In this document: one piece after another, positions 56,116-64,000 of the stretch
Layout: each line of letters begins with the position of its first letter
Position numbering within the stretch: the first letter of the stretch is position 1
Assembly: GCF_004138485.1 (NCBI RefSeq)
Contig: NZ_RYEV01000005.1
Location: 1,102,827 to 1,166,826 of the forward strand
Length of the DNA stretch: 64,000 nt
Direction of reading: 5' to 3'
Origin: Peristeroidobacter soli
Lineage (GTDB): Bacteria > Pseudomonadota > Gammaproteobacteria > Steroidobacterales > Steroidobacteraceae
Made by a program: the position numbers and the translations under genes
The notes under the pieces: model-generated
Told to the model about the DNA's origin: nothing
What the model saw: only the letters and a program-made list of their open reading frames with translations
Database searches by the model: none

Positions 56116-56520
56116 TCAGCCGTCGAGAGAGGCGGGGTTGGCCTGCAGGCGCGATCGGCCCAGCAGCTTGAGTGTGAAATTTCTGCCCGCGCGCAGCACG
56201 GGATAGGCGACGCGCGAGACCGCTTGCGAACGGAACGCCAGCGAGTTGAGCCGGTTGAACCAGCCCGCCTTCGTGGTCAGCAGCGCCAGGGCATGGATGC
56301 AATCGGCGCCGTGGTAGTAGCGGCCATTCAGCTTCAAGACCATGCCTTCGTCGACATCGTAGCCGAGCCGCTGCACCTCTTCGACGAGTGCCGGATGTTC
56401 GCGAGCATTCGCCAGCATCACCGCACCCACTGCTTCACGAAGGCGCACGTGAACGACGTAACGCGAGCAGAAAGGGCAGTCGCCGTCGTAGAGCAGCCAG
56501 TTGGCCGATGATGGAGCCAT
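56116..56520 (-). CDS. DCC-family thiol-disulfide oxidoreductase-like protein (DUF393)
   Basis: A 134-residue protein with WLLYDGDCPFCSRYVVHVRL at the start; the CPFC pair (Cys15, Cys18) is the DCC motif. The C-terminal half (YYHGADCIHALALL) is also typical. The family is thioredoxin-like and often next to, or fused with, HTTM membrane proteins; one lies divergently at 56908. It overlaps the small upstream gene by one base. Confidence 0.85.
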   Translation of the reverse strand: MAPSSANWLLYDGDCPFCSRYVVHVRLREAVGAVMLANAREHPALVEEVQRLGYDVDEGMVLKLNGRYYHGADCIHALALLTTKAGWFNRLNSLAFRSQAVSRVAYPVLRAGRNFTLKLLGRSRLQANPASLDG

Positions 56521-56672
56521 CAGTCGTTGAGGCTGCCGGTGGCAGAATTGTCCGGGCACTCGGAGTAGAAATTACAACCGCTCAACACCGGCAGGTTACG
56601 TAAAGCATCGTAGGCGCCGGCCAGCGCCAGCGCGCTGAGGAAATAAAGCGCCAATTTCCTGCGTGTGAGCAT
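56520..56672 (-). CDS. small membrane or exported protein, 50 residues
   Basis: The ATG at 56672 has a strong GGGAGGAAAC site in front. The product reads MLTRRKLALYFLSALALAGA and ends in a Cys-containing tail (SGCNFYSECPDNS). It could be a membrane-anchored peptide or a cleaved exported peptide with a disulfide. The stop overlaps the DCC gene start (TGATG), so it belongs to that operon. No homologue is recognised. Confidence 0.6.
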   Translation of the reverse strand: MLTRRKLALYFLSALALAGAYDALRNLPVLSGCNFYSECPDNSATGSLND

Positions 56673-56907
56673 GTTTCCTCCCTTCCCGGATGCCGACGAT
56701 ATTACTGCATCGGCAGCGGACATTCAGTACCGGCGAGAAAATACCGGGCCGGCACGGTTTTCGCTTCAACTCCCCGATTTGGCCGCGCCGCGTGGCTCCG
56801 GTTGGTGACAGCTGGCGCGCACTCGCCTCAGCTGGCACACTTCGGCGCACCTCGAAGCTGCGCTCTATCTTGAGTCATAAACAAATGAGGAAGGGGACTG
56901 AAGGGAC

Positions 56908-58404
56908 ATGAGCGCTGGAGCCGATCGTTCCATTGACAAATTTTTCGGCAGTTTCTGGCGGCGCCCGCTGAGTCACGCAACCGATCATGTCGCCGCCGAT
57001 GGTTTGACCGCATTCTCGCCCGTGTGGGCGGCCGCTGCGATCTTCAGCCTGGCCGGCGATCGCACCATGCTGTTGTTCCGTGACGGTGCGTTGCTCGGGC
57101 TGATCAGCTGGCTCGCGGTCGCCGTTGCCCTGTTATTGATCTGGCGTCCGCGCTTGACGCCGCTGCTGGTCCTTCTGGCCGGCGTCATGCTGACGCGTTA
57201 TGCGATCGCCATGCCGGTCGCGGGCAACAACAAGATGATCGCTGCGTTCATGAACGCAGGCATTCTGCTCATCTGCGCCCACGCGGTCCTGCGTTTCGGC
57301 AATTCGGCGCAGATGCGAGAGAACACTTACGAGAACATGCGTGTGGTGGCCCGGGCGTTGCTCGCCACCATGTATTTCTACGGCATCTTTCACAAGATCA
57401 ACACCGATTTTCTGGATCCACGAGTCAGCTGTGCCGTCGCGTTATACATGCCGCTGGCCGACGGCTTCGGGTTGCAGAACAATCTGACCGGCAAGTATCT
57501 CGCGATCTGGAGCACGTTCATCATCGAGGCGATCGCCATCGTCGCGTTGTACTGGAAGCGCTGGTTCGCGGTCGGCCTGCTGCTGGCGCTGATGTTCCAT
57601 TTCGTCATCCCGATCTCCGTGTACTCGTGGTACATGGATTTCTCGAGCCTGGTGCTGGCGCTGTACATCCTGTCGGTGCCGCGCGAGGTTAGCGAACGGT
57701 TCTATGACAGCTGCGCGCGATTGTTCCGGCAGCTGCGCGAACGCTTCGGCACGCTCGGGCAGGCGCTGCCGTTCGGTATCGTCATCGGCGCGGCGGTGAC
57801 GCTGGTCGGAGTGCTTTCAGTGTTCAGCCGCCAGACGCACGTGGCGCCCTCGCACGCGTATCAGTCTGTATGGGTATTGATGTGGGTCGTCTACGGTGGA
57901 CTGACGATGCTGCTGCTGGCGGACGCGGCGATCAATCATCTGCCATGGCGTGGCACCGTCGGGCCGCGTCGACCCTTATGGGTGTACGCAGTGCCGGCGA
58001 CGTTGTTCATCGTGTGCACGGCGCCTTATCTCGGGCTGCGCACCGAGGCGTCGATCGCCATGTTCAGCAACCTGCATACGGAGGCGGGCGTCTCGAATCA
58101 TCTGGTGATCCGCGAGCCCATCGATCTGTTTCCGTATCAACGCGAGGTCGCGATGATCAAGGCGTCCTCGGATCCGGACCTGCAGCACTTCGCCAATCGC
58201 AACCAGGGGCTGGTGATGTTCTCGCTGCTGGAACGTCTCAGAAAGAAGCCTGAGCACTGGGTGACCTACGAGCTCAACGGCGTTCGCTATGAGAAGGCCA
58301 CGGCTCAATCGCTGGGGGCCGCCACTCACGCGAATTTCTGGGAGCGCAAGCTGCTCATCTTCAAGCACGTCGACTTCGCGCGCCCCAAAGTGTGCACGCA
58401 CTAG
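56908..58404 (+). CDS. HTTM-like integral membrane protein
   Basis: A 498-residue membrane protein with roughly ten hydrophobic segments, then a soluble C-terminal domain from about residue 385. YFYGIFHKINTDFLDP and WSTFIIEAIAIVALYW resemble the HTTM (vitamin K-dependent gamma-carboxylase-like) family. Family members are often linked with DCC thioredoxin-like proteins, as the divergent neighbour here. Catalytic residues cannot be judged. A 235-bp gap separates the divergent units. Confidence 0.65.
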   Translation: MSAGADRSIDKFFGSFWRRPLSHATDHVAADGLTAFSPVWAAAAIFSLAGDRTMLLFRDGALLGLISWLAVAVALLLIWRPRLTPLLVLLAGVMLTRYAIAMPVAGNNKMIAAFMNAGILLICAHAVLRFGNSAQMRENTYENMRVVARALLATMYFYGIFHKINTDFLDPRVSCAVALYMPLADGFGLQNNLTGKYLAIWSTFIIEAIAIVALYWKRWFAVGLLLALMFHFVIPISVYSWYMDFSSLVLALYILSVPREVSERFYDSCARLFRQLRERFGTLGQALPFGIVIGAAVTLVGVLSVFSRQTHVAPSHAYQSVWVLMWVVYGGLTMLLLADAAINHLPWRGTVGPRRPLWVYAVPATLFIVCTAPYLGLRTEASIAMFSNLHTEAGVSNHLVIREPIDLFPYQREVAMIKASSDPDLQHFANRNQGLVMFSLLERLRKKPEHWVTYELNGVRYEKATAQSLGAATHANFWERKLLIFKHVDFARPKVCTH

Positions 58405-58560
58405 CGTCGCGATTCGACCGTGCCACTCCCGCGACGGACCATGCGCCCAGAATGAGTGTTACTGCGCCGCTCTGACGCGCGTGATCGAGGGCGCAATATA
58501 GGGGCCAGTTGAAGCCTCGGGGCGGTCCGCTGGACAGCGACAGCTGTTCCGCGACCGCCG

Positions 58561-59730
58561 ATGAAGTATCTGCATCTGATCTGGGCCGGCCTGTTCCGTC
58601 GCAGAGCGCGAGCGGTGCTGATGCTGCTGTCCATCACGGTCGCCTTCCTTTTATACGGCCCGCTCGAAACGGTGCGCAGCACGTTCTCGAACTTCGGGCA
58701 ATCGACGGCCGGTCACGACCGGTTGCTCACCCTGTCGAAGCTGCGGCCGGGGGCGCCCACGCTGCCGCTGAGTTTGTATCAACGCATCAAGTCGGTGCCT
58801 GGCATCGTCAATATCGACTATGCGTGTGCATTCGGTGCTTCCTATCAGGATGCCAAGAACGCGTTTCCGCTGGAGACGCATACCGCGGCCTTCTTTGATC
58901 TCTATCCAGAGCTGGAGCTCGCACCCGATGCGCGGGCAGCGTTTCAACGCATTCGCACCGCAGCCATCGTCGGCGAGGGCATGGCTGCGAAGTTCCATTG
59001 GAAGGTGGGCGACAAGGTGCCGCTGCAAACGTCAGAGCAGCGCAAGGAGGGTTCCACCGTCTGGACTTTCGACATCGTGGGCATCTACCGCTTCACCGAT
59101 CCTGGCATGAAGGTCTGGGAGAACACGGTGTATATCAATTGGGACGGCTTCGATGAGGCTCGTCTCTCCGGCGCGGGCACTGTGGGTTGGTATGTGTTCC
59201 GCGTGGCCGATGTGCGGCAGGCGGATAACATCGCTTATGAGGTGGATGCGCTCTCGGCCAACTCCGCTCACGAAACCCGCACGCAAAGCGAGAACTCGTT
59301 CAGTGCGAGCTGGATCAGCGAGCTCGGTGATTTCGGCCTGATTCTGACCTCGATCATGAGTGCGGTGTTTTTCACGCTGCTGTTATTGACCGGCCACACG
59401 ATCGCTCAGTCCACCCAGGAGCGCATTCCGGAGTTCGGCGTGCTGAAGACCATCGGTTTCTCCGACGGCGCCGTGTTGAGTCTGGTGCTGAGCGAGTCCG
59501 TGCTGTTGTTACTTCTTGGCAGCGCGCTGGGGCTGGCAATCGCGACGCTCTCAGTGAATGTGGTCGGTACGCTGCTGTCGAACGCGTTGTTCATTCAGCT
59601 GCAGCCCATCGGTGGCGCGGTCTGGCTGCGAGGCATCGGCGTGGCCATCCTTCTTGGCCTGATCGTCGGTGCGTTGCCTGCGCTGCGCGGCTTGCGCTTG
59701 CGAATCGTGGATGCACTGGCGGGGCGCTGA
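58561..59730 (+). CDS. MacB/FtsX-type ABC permease 1
   Basis: A 389-residue permease with one N-terminal helix, a large periplasmic domain (about 45-255) and three C-terminal helices (FGLILTSIMSAVFFTLLLLT, LSLVLSESVLLLLLGSALGL and the last). QERIPEFGVLKTIGFSD is the cytoplasmic motif that meets the ATPase. It starts a pair with the next gene, 2 bp downstream. No ATPase or adaptor gene is in the window. Confidence 0.87.
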   Translation: MKYLHLIWAGLFRRRARAVLMLLSITVAFLLYGPLETVRSTFSNFGQSTAGHDRLLTLSKLRPGAPTLPLSLYQRIKSVPGIVNIDYACAFGASYQDAKNAFPLETHTAAFFDLYPELELAPDARAAFQRIRTAAIVGEGMAAKFHWKVGDKVPLQTSEQRKEGSTVWTFDIVGIYRFTDPGMKVWENTVYINWDGFDEARLSGAGTVGWYVFRVADVRQADNIAYEVDALSANSAHETRTQSENSFSASWISELGDFGLILTSIMSAVFFTLLLLTGHTIAQSTQERIPEFGVLKTIGFSDGAVLSLVLSESVLLLLLGSALGLAIATLSVNVVGTLLSNALFIQLQPIGGAVWLRGIGVAILLGLIVGALPALRGLRLRIVDALAGR

Positions 59731-59732
59731 TC

Positions 59733-60923
59733 ATGACGTTCATCACGGTGAGTCGACAGATCAGCTCGGTGGCACGCGTGGGCATCGCGACGATACCGAA
59801 ACGACTGGGCGCCTCCGCGGTGGTGGTGGTCGGAATCGCGGGTGTCGTGGGCGTGCTGGTCGGATTGCTGGCGATAGGCGAGGGCTTCGAGAAGACGCTC
59901 ACGCAGACGGGCAATGATCGGAATCTGATCGTGCTCCAGGCGGGCGCGCATTCCGAAGCAGCCTCCTCGCTCGGGCGGGAGACGCTCGCCATCGTCTCTC
60001 AGGCGCCACAACTACGAAGAGACGCCGACGACCGGGCAATGATCTCGGCGGAATTGTTGGTCGGCGCGAGCTTGCGAAAGAACGCCACGGGACGCGAGTC
60101 GAACGTCGCGTTGCGTGGCATCGGCCGGCAGGCGTGGGCGTTGCGTCCGCAGGTGAAGATCGTTGCTGGCAGAAAGTTTCAATCGGGATTGCATGAGCTG
60201 GTCGTGGGGCGCGAGGTGCGGCGGCAGTTCGCCGGGACTGAGCTTGGCTCGACGCTGACGCTGCAGGGCCAGGCGTGGACGGTCGTCGGCCTGTTCGACT
60301 CGGGCGATGCGCACAATTCGGAGCTGTGGGCCGACACGGACGTGCTCGGTCCGGCGTTCCGGCGCGGCAATGGCAAATCGTCGTTGCTCGTGCGTCTGAG
60401 CGACTCAAACGCACTCGGTGCATTCAAATCGCAGCTCTCGACGGATCCCCGTCTCAGAGTCGATGTCATGACCACGCGACAGTACTACAGTCGTCAGTCG
60501 GAACGGCTGGCCGGAATGATTCGTGCGTTTGGTGTCACGATTGCATCGATCATGGCGCTGGGCGCGATGTTCGGGGCGCTCAATACGATGTATTCCGCGG
60601 TTGCCACGCGCGCCCGGGAGATCGCCACGTTGCGTGCGATCGGCTTCAGATCCGTGCCAGTCATCGTTGCCGTCCTGCTCGAAACCATGCTGCTGGCCGC
60701 GGTGGGCGGAGTGATGGGCGCCGGCATCGCGTGGTTGCTGTTCGATGGCTTCAGCGCCTCCACCATGGGATCTGGCGGTCAGATCATGTTTGCCTTCGAT
60801 GTCTCGCCGGAGTTGCTGAGGAATGGATTGCTCGCAGCGCTCTCGATTGGATTCGCGGGCGGGCTGTTGCCGGCGGTCAGAGCGGCGCGCCTGCCGATCG
60901 CGATTGCCTTGCGAGAGCTTTGA
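59733..60923 (+). CDS. MacB/FtsX-type ABC permease 2
   Basis: A 396-residue permease with the same topology as the preceding protein. ATRAREIATLRAIGFRSVPV is the coupling motif and the periplasmic part spans about residues 55-270. The two probably make a heterodimer. MacB-type pumps export lipoproteins, peptides or toxins, or transmit force, but no clue about substrate is present. It is convergent with the epimerase gene. Confidence 0.87.
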   Translation: MTFITVSRQISSVARVGIATIPKRLGASAVVVVGIAGVVGVLVGLLAIGEGFEKTLTQTGNDRNLIVLQAGAHSEAASSLGRETLAIVSQAPQLRRDADDRAMISAELLVGASLRKNATGRESNVALRGIGRQAWALRPQVKIVAGRKFQSGLHELVVGREVRRQFAGTELGSTLTLQGQAWTVVGLFDSGDAHNSELWADTDVLGPAFRRGNGKSSLLVRLSDSNALGAFKSQLSTDPRLRVDVMTTRQYYSRQSERLAGMIRAFGVTIASIMALGAMFGALNTMYSAVATRAREIATLRAIGFRSVPVIVAVLLETMLLAAVGGVMGAGIAWLLFDGFSASTMGSGGQIMFAFDVSPELLRNGLLAALSIGFAGGLLPAVRAARLPIAIALREL

Positions 60924-60930
60924 AGCGATG

Positions 60931-61938
60931 TCATGAGCCGCCCCATAGCCGGTCCGGGCAAAACAGAGTGCCGTCGGTGTAGTCGACGGTGATATCCCGG
61001 TCCGTCTTGAGGAAGGTCGGGCCGTCGAGATCGATCACATCGCACAGCTGACCGACCAGGAAGGCCGGTGCCATGGCGAGCGAGGTGCCGCCCATGTTGC
61101 CGACCATGACCTCCAGCCCGCGTTCGCGCGCCGCGCGCGCCATCGCCAGGCCCTCGGTCAATCCGCCGCACTTATCCAGTTTGATGTTCACGACGTTGAA
61201 TCGTCCCACCAGCGAGGGAATGTCGGCGAGCCCTTGCACACTCTCATCGGCTGCGATTGGAATCGGCGCGGCGAAACCGTCGAGCAACGCTTCCTCGCCG
61301 ATACGGAACGGCTGTTCGATCAAAGCGACGCGCGCAGCGACCAGCGTCGGCATCAGTTCCTCCAGAAAGGCGCGCGTGAAGCCTTGATTGGCATCGATGC
61401 TCAGCCACATGTCCGGCAGCGCTTCGCGCACCGCGCGGACTCGATCGGCATCGACGGGCTCGCCCGTCAGTTTCAGTTTGACGGCACGCAGCGAAGTGAA
61501 GTTGCGTGCCTGCGCCGACATCTTCTCCGGGGTATCCGCGTGGCACGTGAACGTGGTCACCAGCGGCTTGGGTTTCGGCAACCCGGCGCGTTGCCAGGCG
61601 GGGATGCCGGTGAGTTTCGCTTCGAGATCCCAGAACGCGCAATCCAGTGCGTTGCGCGCGCCGCCGGGTGGCAGCAGTTGTTGTATCGACTCGCGGCTCA
61701 CACCCGCTTCGATGGTTGAGCGCAGCGATTCGAGCTGCGCTCGCATCCTGTCTGGCGTGTCGTCGTAGTAGTAAATGCCGCTGGCTTCGGCTCTGCCGAT
61801 CGCGCCGTTGCGTTCCAGAGCGACGGTGAGCACGCGCGTCACGTTCCACGTATAGCCCGTGATGCGAGCCGGGATCCGGCGCGGCCACTCTTCGGTCTGA
61901 AGGTGTAGCCGCACCGGCTCGGTCGATTCCAAAGTCAT
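60931..61938 (-). CDS. dipeptide epimerase / N-acetyl-D-Glu racemase (enolase superfamily)
   Basis: A 335-residue muconate-lactonizing-type enzyme. The catalytic pair is Lys154-x-Lys156 (AVKLKLTGE) and Lys253 (NIKLDKCGG). Metal ligands are Asp182 (SIDANQGF), Glu208 (LIEQPF) and Asp231 (AADESVQG). This fits the AEE or DgcA group, which epimerise L-Ala-D/L-Glu or racemise N-acetyl-Glu. The start at 61938 has GGAG upstream. The next gene is a divergent aldehyde dehydrogenase. Confidence 0.85.
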   Translation of the reverse strand: MTLESTEPVRLHLQTEEWPRRIPARITGYTWNVTRVLTVALERNGAIGRAEASGIYYYDDTPDRMRAQLESLRSTIEAGVSRESIQQLLPPGGARNALDCAFWDLEAKLTGIPAWQRAGLPKPKPLVTTFTCHADTPEKMSAQARNFTSLRAVKLKLTGEPVDADRVRAVREALPDMWLSIDANQGFTRAFLEELMPTLVAARVALIEQPFRIGEEALLDGFAAPIPIAADESVQGLADIPSLVGRFNVVNIKLDKCGGLTEGLAMARAARERGLEVMVGNMGGTSLAMAPAFLVGQLCDVIDLDGPTFLKTDRDITVDYTDGTLFCPDRLWGGS

Positions 61939-62259
61939 GACATCTGCTCCCTGGGGTCTCGGTCGTCGATTCCTCACCTCGTCAGCATGGCAGATTCGAA
62001 TGGAACGTTCATCAACGAAACATTTCGTGGGGAGGGGGGAGTAAGGCCGCGGGTAACACGGTCATGAAAAGTAGCAGCCACAGTTCGCGAGCTCCGGATG
62101 CATGACTGTTCAGCGCCAACCCACGTGGCGCATCTTCTTTTCCGTTCATCGGGCCCGAGCCCATTCAGCAGCGTTGTCATAACCAAACACCAAAGAAATT
62201 GAGTGTCCGAGCGCGCTGCTTCGTCGCCGGTGTTTGCCCACGATTCAGGACGATCTTCG
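61939..62259. promoter_or_regulatory. divergent intergenic region (321 bp)
   Basis: This gap separates the epimerase (-) and aldehyde dehydrogenase (+) and should hold promoters for both. It includes a G-rich run near 62030 and AT-rich bases near 62180-62200. If translation of the dehydrogenase began at GTG 62203, the gap would be shorter. No other feature is seen. Confidence 0.4.
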
Positions 62260-63789
62260 ATGAAAAATGCCAATGTCGAGCGGCTCGAGTCACGGACGGC
62301 CTCCGAGCAGCGGGGGACGGAGCGAGTACCGCCCAAGCTCGCGGTGGCGCCGTTTCTGGACGGGGGCCTGTCCGCCTCGCAGAGCGAGCGCATCGTCGAT
62401 GTGATGAATCCGTCGACGGGGCGGCTGTGTCTGCAACTCGCCGCCGGTAGCGATGCGGACGTGGATCGGGCCGTGGCGTCGGCTCGCAAGGCCTTCGACG
62501 ACGGGCGTTGGAGCGAGGCTGCGCCCTCGGTCCGGAAACAAGCGTTGCATCGGTTCGCCGATCTCATCACGGCGCATGCCAAGGAGCTCGATGCGCTGGA
62601 TGCCGCCGAGATGGGCAAGCCGGTCCAGGAGGGATTTGCCAGTGCCGCGGTCGCCGCCGGCCTGATGCGATTTCACGCCGAGGCTGTCGATAAGCTGCTG
62701 GGCGACGTTTATACGAGCGACAAGAACAGCTTCGTATTGCAGCGGCTGGTGCCACGGGGCGTGGTGGCGGCGCTGGTGCCTTGGAACTTTCCAACCTTCG
62801 TCGCGGCGTTGAAGATCGCCCCGGCCCTGGTCGCTGGCAACAGCGTGGTGTTGAAACCTTCGGAGCTGTCGTCGCGCTCGTCGCTGCGACTGGCACAGCT
62901 CGCGCTCGAGGCGGGAATTCCCGCGGGTGTGTTGAACGTCGTACCCGGCTTGGGCGAAACCGTCGGCCGGGCGCTCGGCTTGCACGGCGATGTCGACATG
63001 CTGACGTTCACCGGATCGACGGCGGCCGGCAAGTTGATGCTGCAGTACTCGGGCCAGTCGAACATGAAAGTGGTCATGGCGGAATGTGGCGGCAAGTGTC
63101 CGCAGATCGTGTTCGATGACGGGGTCGATCTGGATGTCGCCAGCGATCGGATCGCGCGCCAGTTGTTGGTCAACCAGGGGCAGGTGTGCAGCGTCGGCTC
63201 GCGGCTGCTGGTGCAGCGGTCCGTCCAGGATCGGGTGGTCGACAAGATCGTGTCGCGCTTCGAGCAGATCGTCATGGGCGATGCGCTGGATCCCAAGACC
63301 ACGTTCGGTCCGGTCGCATCGGAAAAGCAATGTGCGCGCGTCATGCAGTACATCGAAGGCGCTCAGCGCGAGGGAATACAAGCGGTGATCGGCGGGCGCC
63401 GCGCGCGCCTCGATGCGGGCGGCTATTTCATCGAGCCGACGCTGTTTCGGGACGTGGCGCCGAATTCGCGCATCGCGCAGGAAGAAATCTTTGGCCCGGT
63501 ATTGTCGGTCATTCCCTTTGAGGATGAGGCCGAGGCGATCCGGATCGCCAATGGCACGATGTACGGCCTGGTGTCGTATGTCTGGTCCGCCAATATTTCC
63601 ACCGGCATGAGGATGATGAAAGGTATTCGCTCCTCGATCCGGATCAACGCGACCGGGCCGGTCGGCGAGGGTTCCGGTTACGCGGCATCGTACGAGCCCG
63701 CGGCTCAGTCCGGCATCGGCACCGAGAGCGGCATGAAGGGCATCGAAAGCTACCTTCGTCGGCAACTCGTGAGCTTCAGCCACGCCTGA
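62260..63789 (+). CDS. NAD(P)-dependent aldehyde dehydrogenase
   Basis: A 509-residue ALDH with all key residues: Asn176 (VPWNFPTF), Lys199 (VVLKPSEL), Glu275 (MAECGGKC) and nucleophile Cys310 (NQGQVCSVGSR), plus EEIFGPV. It resembles PuuC and betaine-type enzymes, so an amino-aldehyde is a reasonable guess. ATG 62260 follows AGGA; GTG 62203 would add 19 residues. The MFS gene follows 27 bp later and may be in the operon. Confidence 0.93.
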   Translation: MKNANVERLESRTASEQRGTERVPPKLAVAPFLDGGLSASQSERIVDVMNPSTGRLCLQLAAGSDADVDRAVASARKAFDDGRWSEAAPSVRKQALHRFADLITAHAKELDALDAAEMGKPVQEGFASAAVAAGLMRFHAEAVDKLLGDVYTSDKNSFVLQRLVPRGVVAALVPWNFPTFVAALKIAPALVAGNSVVLKPSELSSRSSLRLAQLALEAGIPAGVLNVVPGLGETVGRALGLHGDVDMLTFTGSTAAGKLMLQYSGQSNMKVVMAECGGKCPQIVFDDGVDLDVASDRIARQLLVNQGQVCSVGSRLLVQRSVQDRVVDKIVSRFEQIVMGDALDPKTTFGPVASEKQCARVMQYIEGAQREGIQAVIGGRRARLDAGGYFIEPTLFRDVAPNSRIAQEEIFGPVLSVIPFEDEAEAIRIANGTMYGLVSYVWSANISTGMRMMKGIRSSIRINATGPVGEGSGYAASYEPAAQSGIGTESGMKGIESYLRRQLVSFSHA

Positions 63790-63816
63790 GCGAGGTCACG
63801 GCCTGACGCAACGACG

Positions 63817-64000
63817 ATGCTCGAGTCGCGTTACAAGAATTATCTGCTGACCGTTTTGCTGGTGATCTTCGCGTCGAATTATCTCGACCGCTTGACGCTG
63901 GGACTGTTGCTGGAAGATATCCGGGCGGAGCTGGCGCTGACCGATACCCAGCTCGGGTTTCTGACGGGCCTTGCGTTCGCGATGTTCCATGCGGTGCTCG
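63817..64000 (+). CDS. MFS transporter, N-terminal part
   Basis: The gene runs off the right edge. The 61 visible residues begin MLESRYKNYLLTVLLVIFAS, then NYLDRLTLGLLLEDI and LTDTQLGFLTGLAFAMFHAV. This is the first helix, loop and second helix of a major facilitator of the anion/aromatic acid type (NYLDR, ELxLTDTQLGFLTG). It probably imports a substrate oxidised by the ALDH upstream. Confidence 0.82.
   Translation, partial: MLESRYKNYLLTVLLVIFASNYLDRLTLGLLLEDIRAELALTDTQLGFLTGLAFAMFHAVL

Overview
The window is GC-rich, densely coded DNA with short intergenic gaps. It looks chromosomal and gammaproteobacterial: a complete ccmABCDEFGHI cytochrome c maturation cluster, two large TonB-dependent receptors, a full chemosensory operon and long hybrid histidine kinases. 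The mix of TonB receptors with DUF6152 and DUF6644 proteins suggests a Steroidobacteraceae-like aquatic or soil bacterium. That placement is inference, not proof.

Layout. 1-488: end of a type IV pilin accessory-like gene. 673-11166: two TonB-dependent receptors, a secreted phytase-like esterase and an operon of secreted or membrane proteins of unknown role (DUF6152, two paralogous DFSGIW proteins, two DUF6644-like membrane proteins). The operon is interrupted by a 283-bp non-coding repeat. 11163-13559: GAF-PAS histidine kinase and a GST-like protein. 13829-24835: chemosensory operon (STAS, CheA, MCP, CheW, soluble receptor, CheY, MCP, CheR, CheB, REC-EAL), linking chemotaxis-type signalling to c-di-GMP breakdown. 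24894-28494: NrtA/SsuA-type ABC importer with a SCO protein and a cupredoxin-like protein inside the operon. 28494-28776: second copy of the 283-bp repeat. 28776-30901: two membrane-anchored VWA proteins. 31215-31813: HigB/HigA-type toxin-antitoxin pair with a repeated operator-like promoter. 31896-32432: FCP1-like HAD phosphatase.

32553-32893 is the most striking feature: a tRNA-Leu(UAA) gene split by a 254-nt group I intron between anticodon positions 34 and 35. The cytochrome c maturation operon follows (32989-39850), then a MaoC-like hydratase and a YdjA-like nitroreductase. 41325-49204 is a sensory operon on the minus strand: a lipoprotein solute-binding protein followed by two hybrid kinases.

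49411-64000 is mixed: PLP-dependent dehydratase, orphan MbtH and type II thioesterase, GH26-like glycoside hydrolase, methyltransferase, panB divergent from a LysR regulator, a DCC-thioredoxin/HTTM-like membrane protein locus, a pair of MacB-type permeases without their ATPase, a dipeptide epimerase, an aldehyde dehydrogenase and the start of an MFS transporter.

The best candidates for something new are the intron-containing tRNA, the structured 283-bp repeat family (its terminal repeats show a compensatory change between copies), the ABC/SCO/cupredoxin locus and the paired VWA proteins with stator-like membrane anchors. No CRISPR array, prophage or complete insertion sequence was seen.
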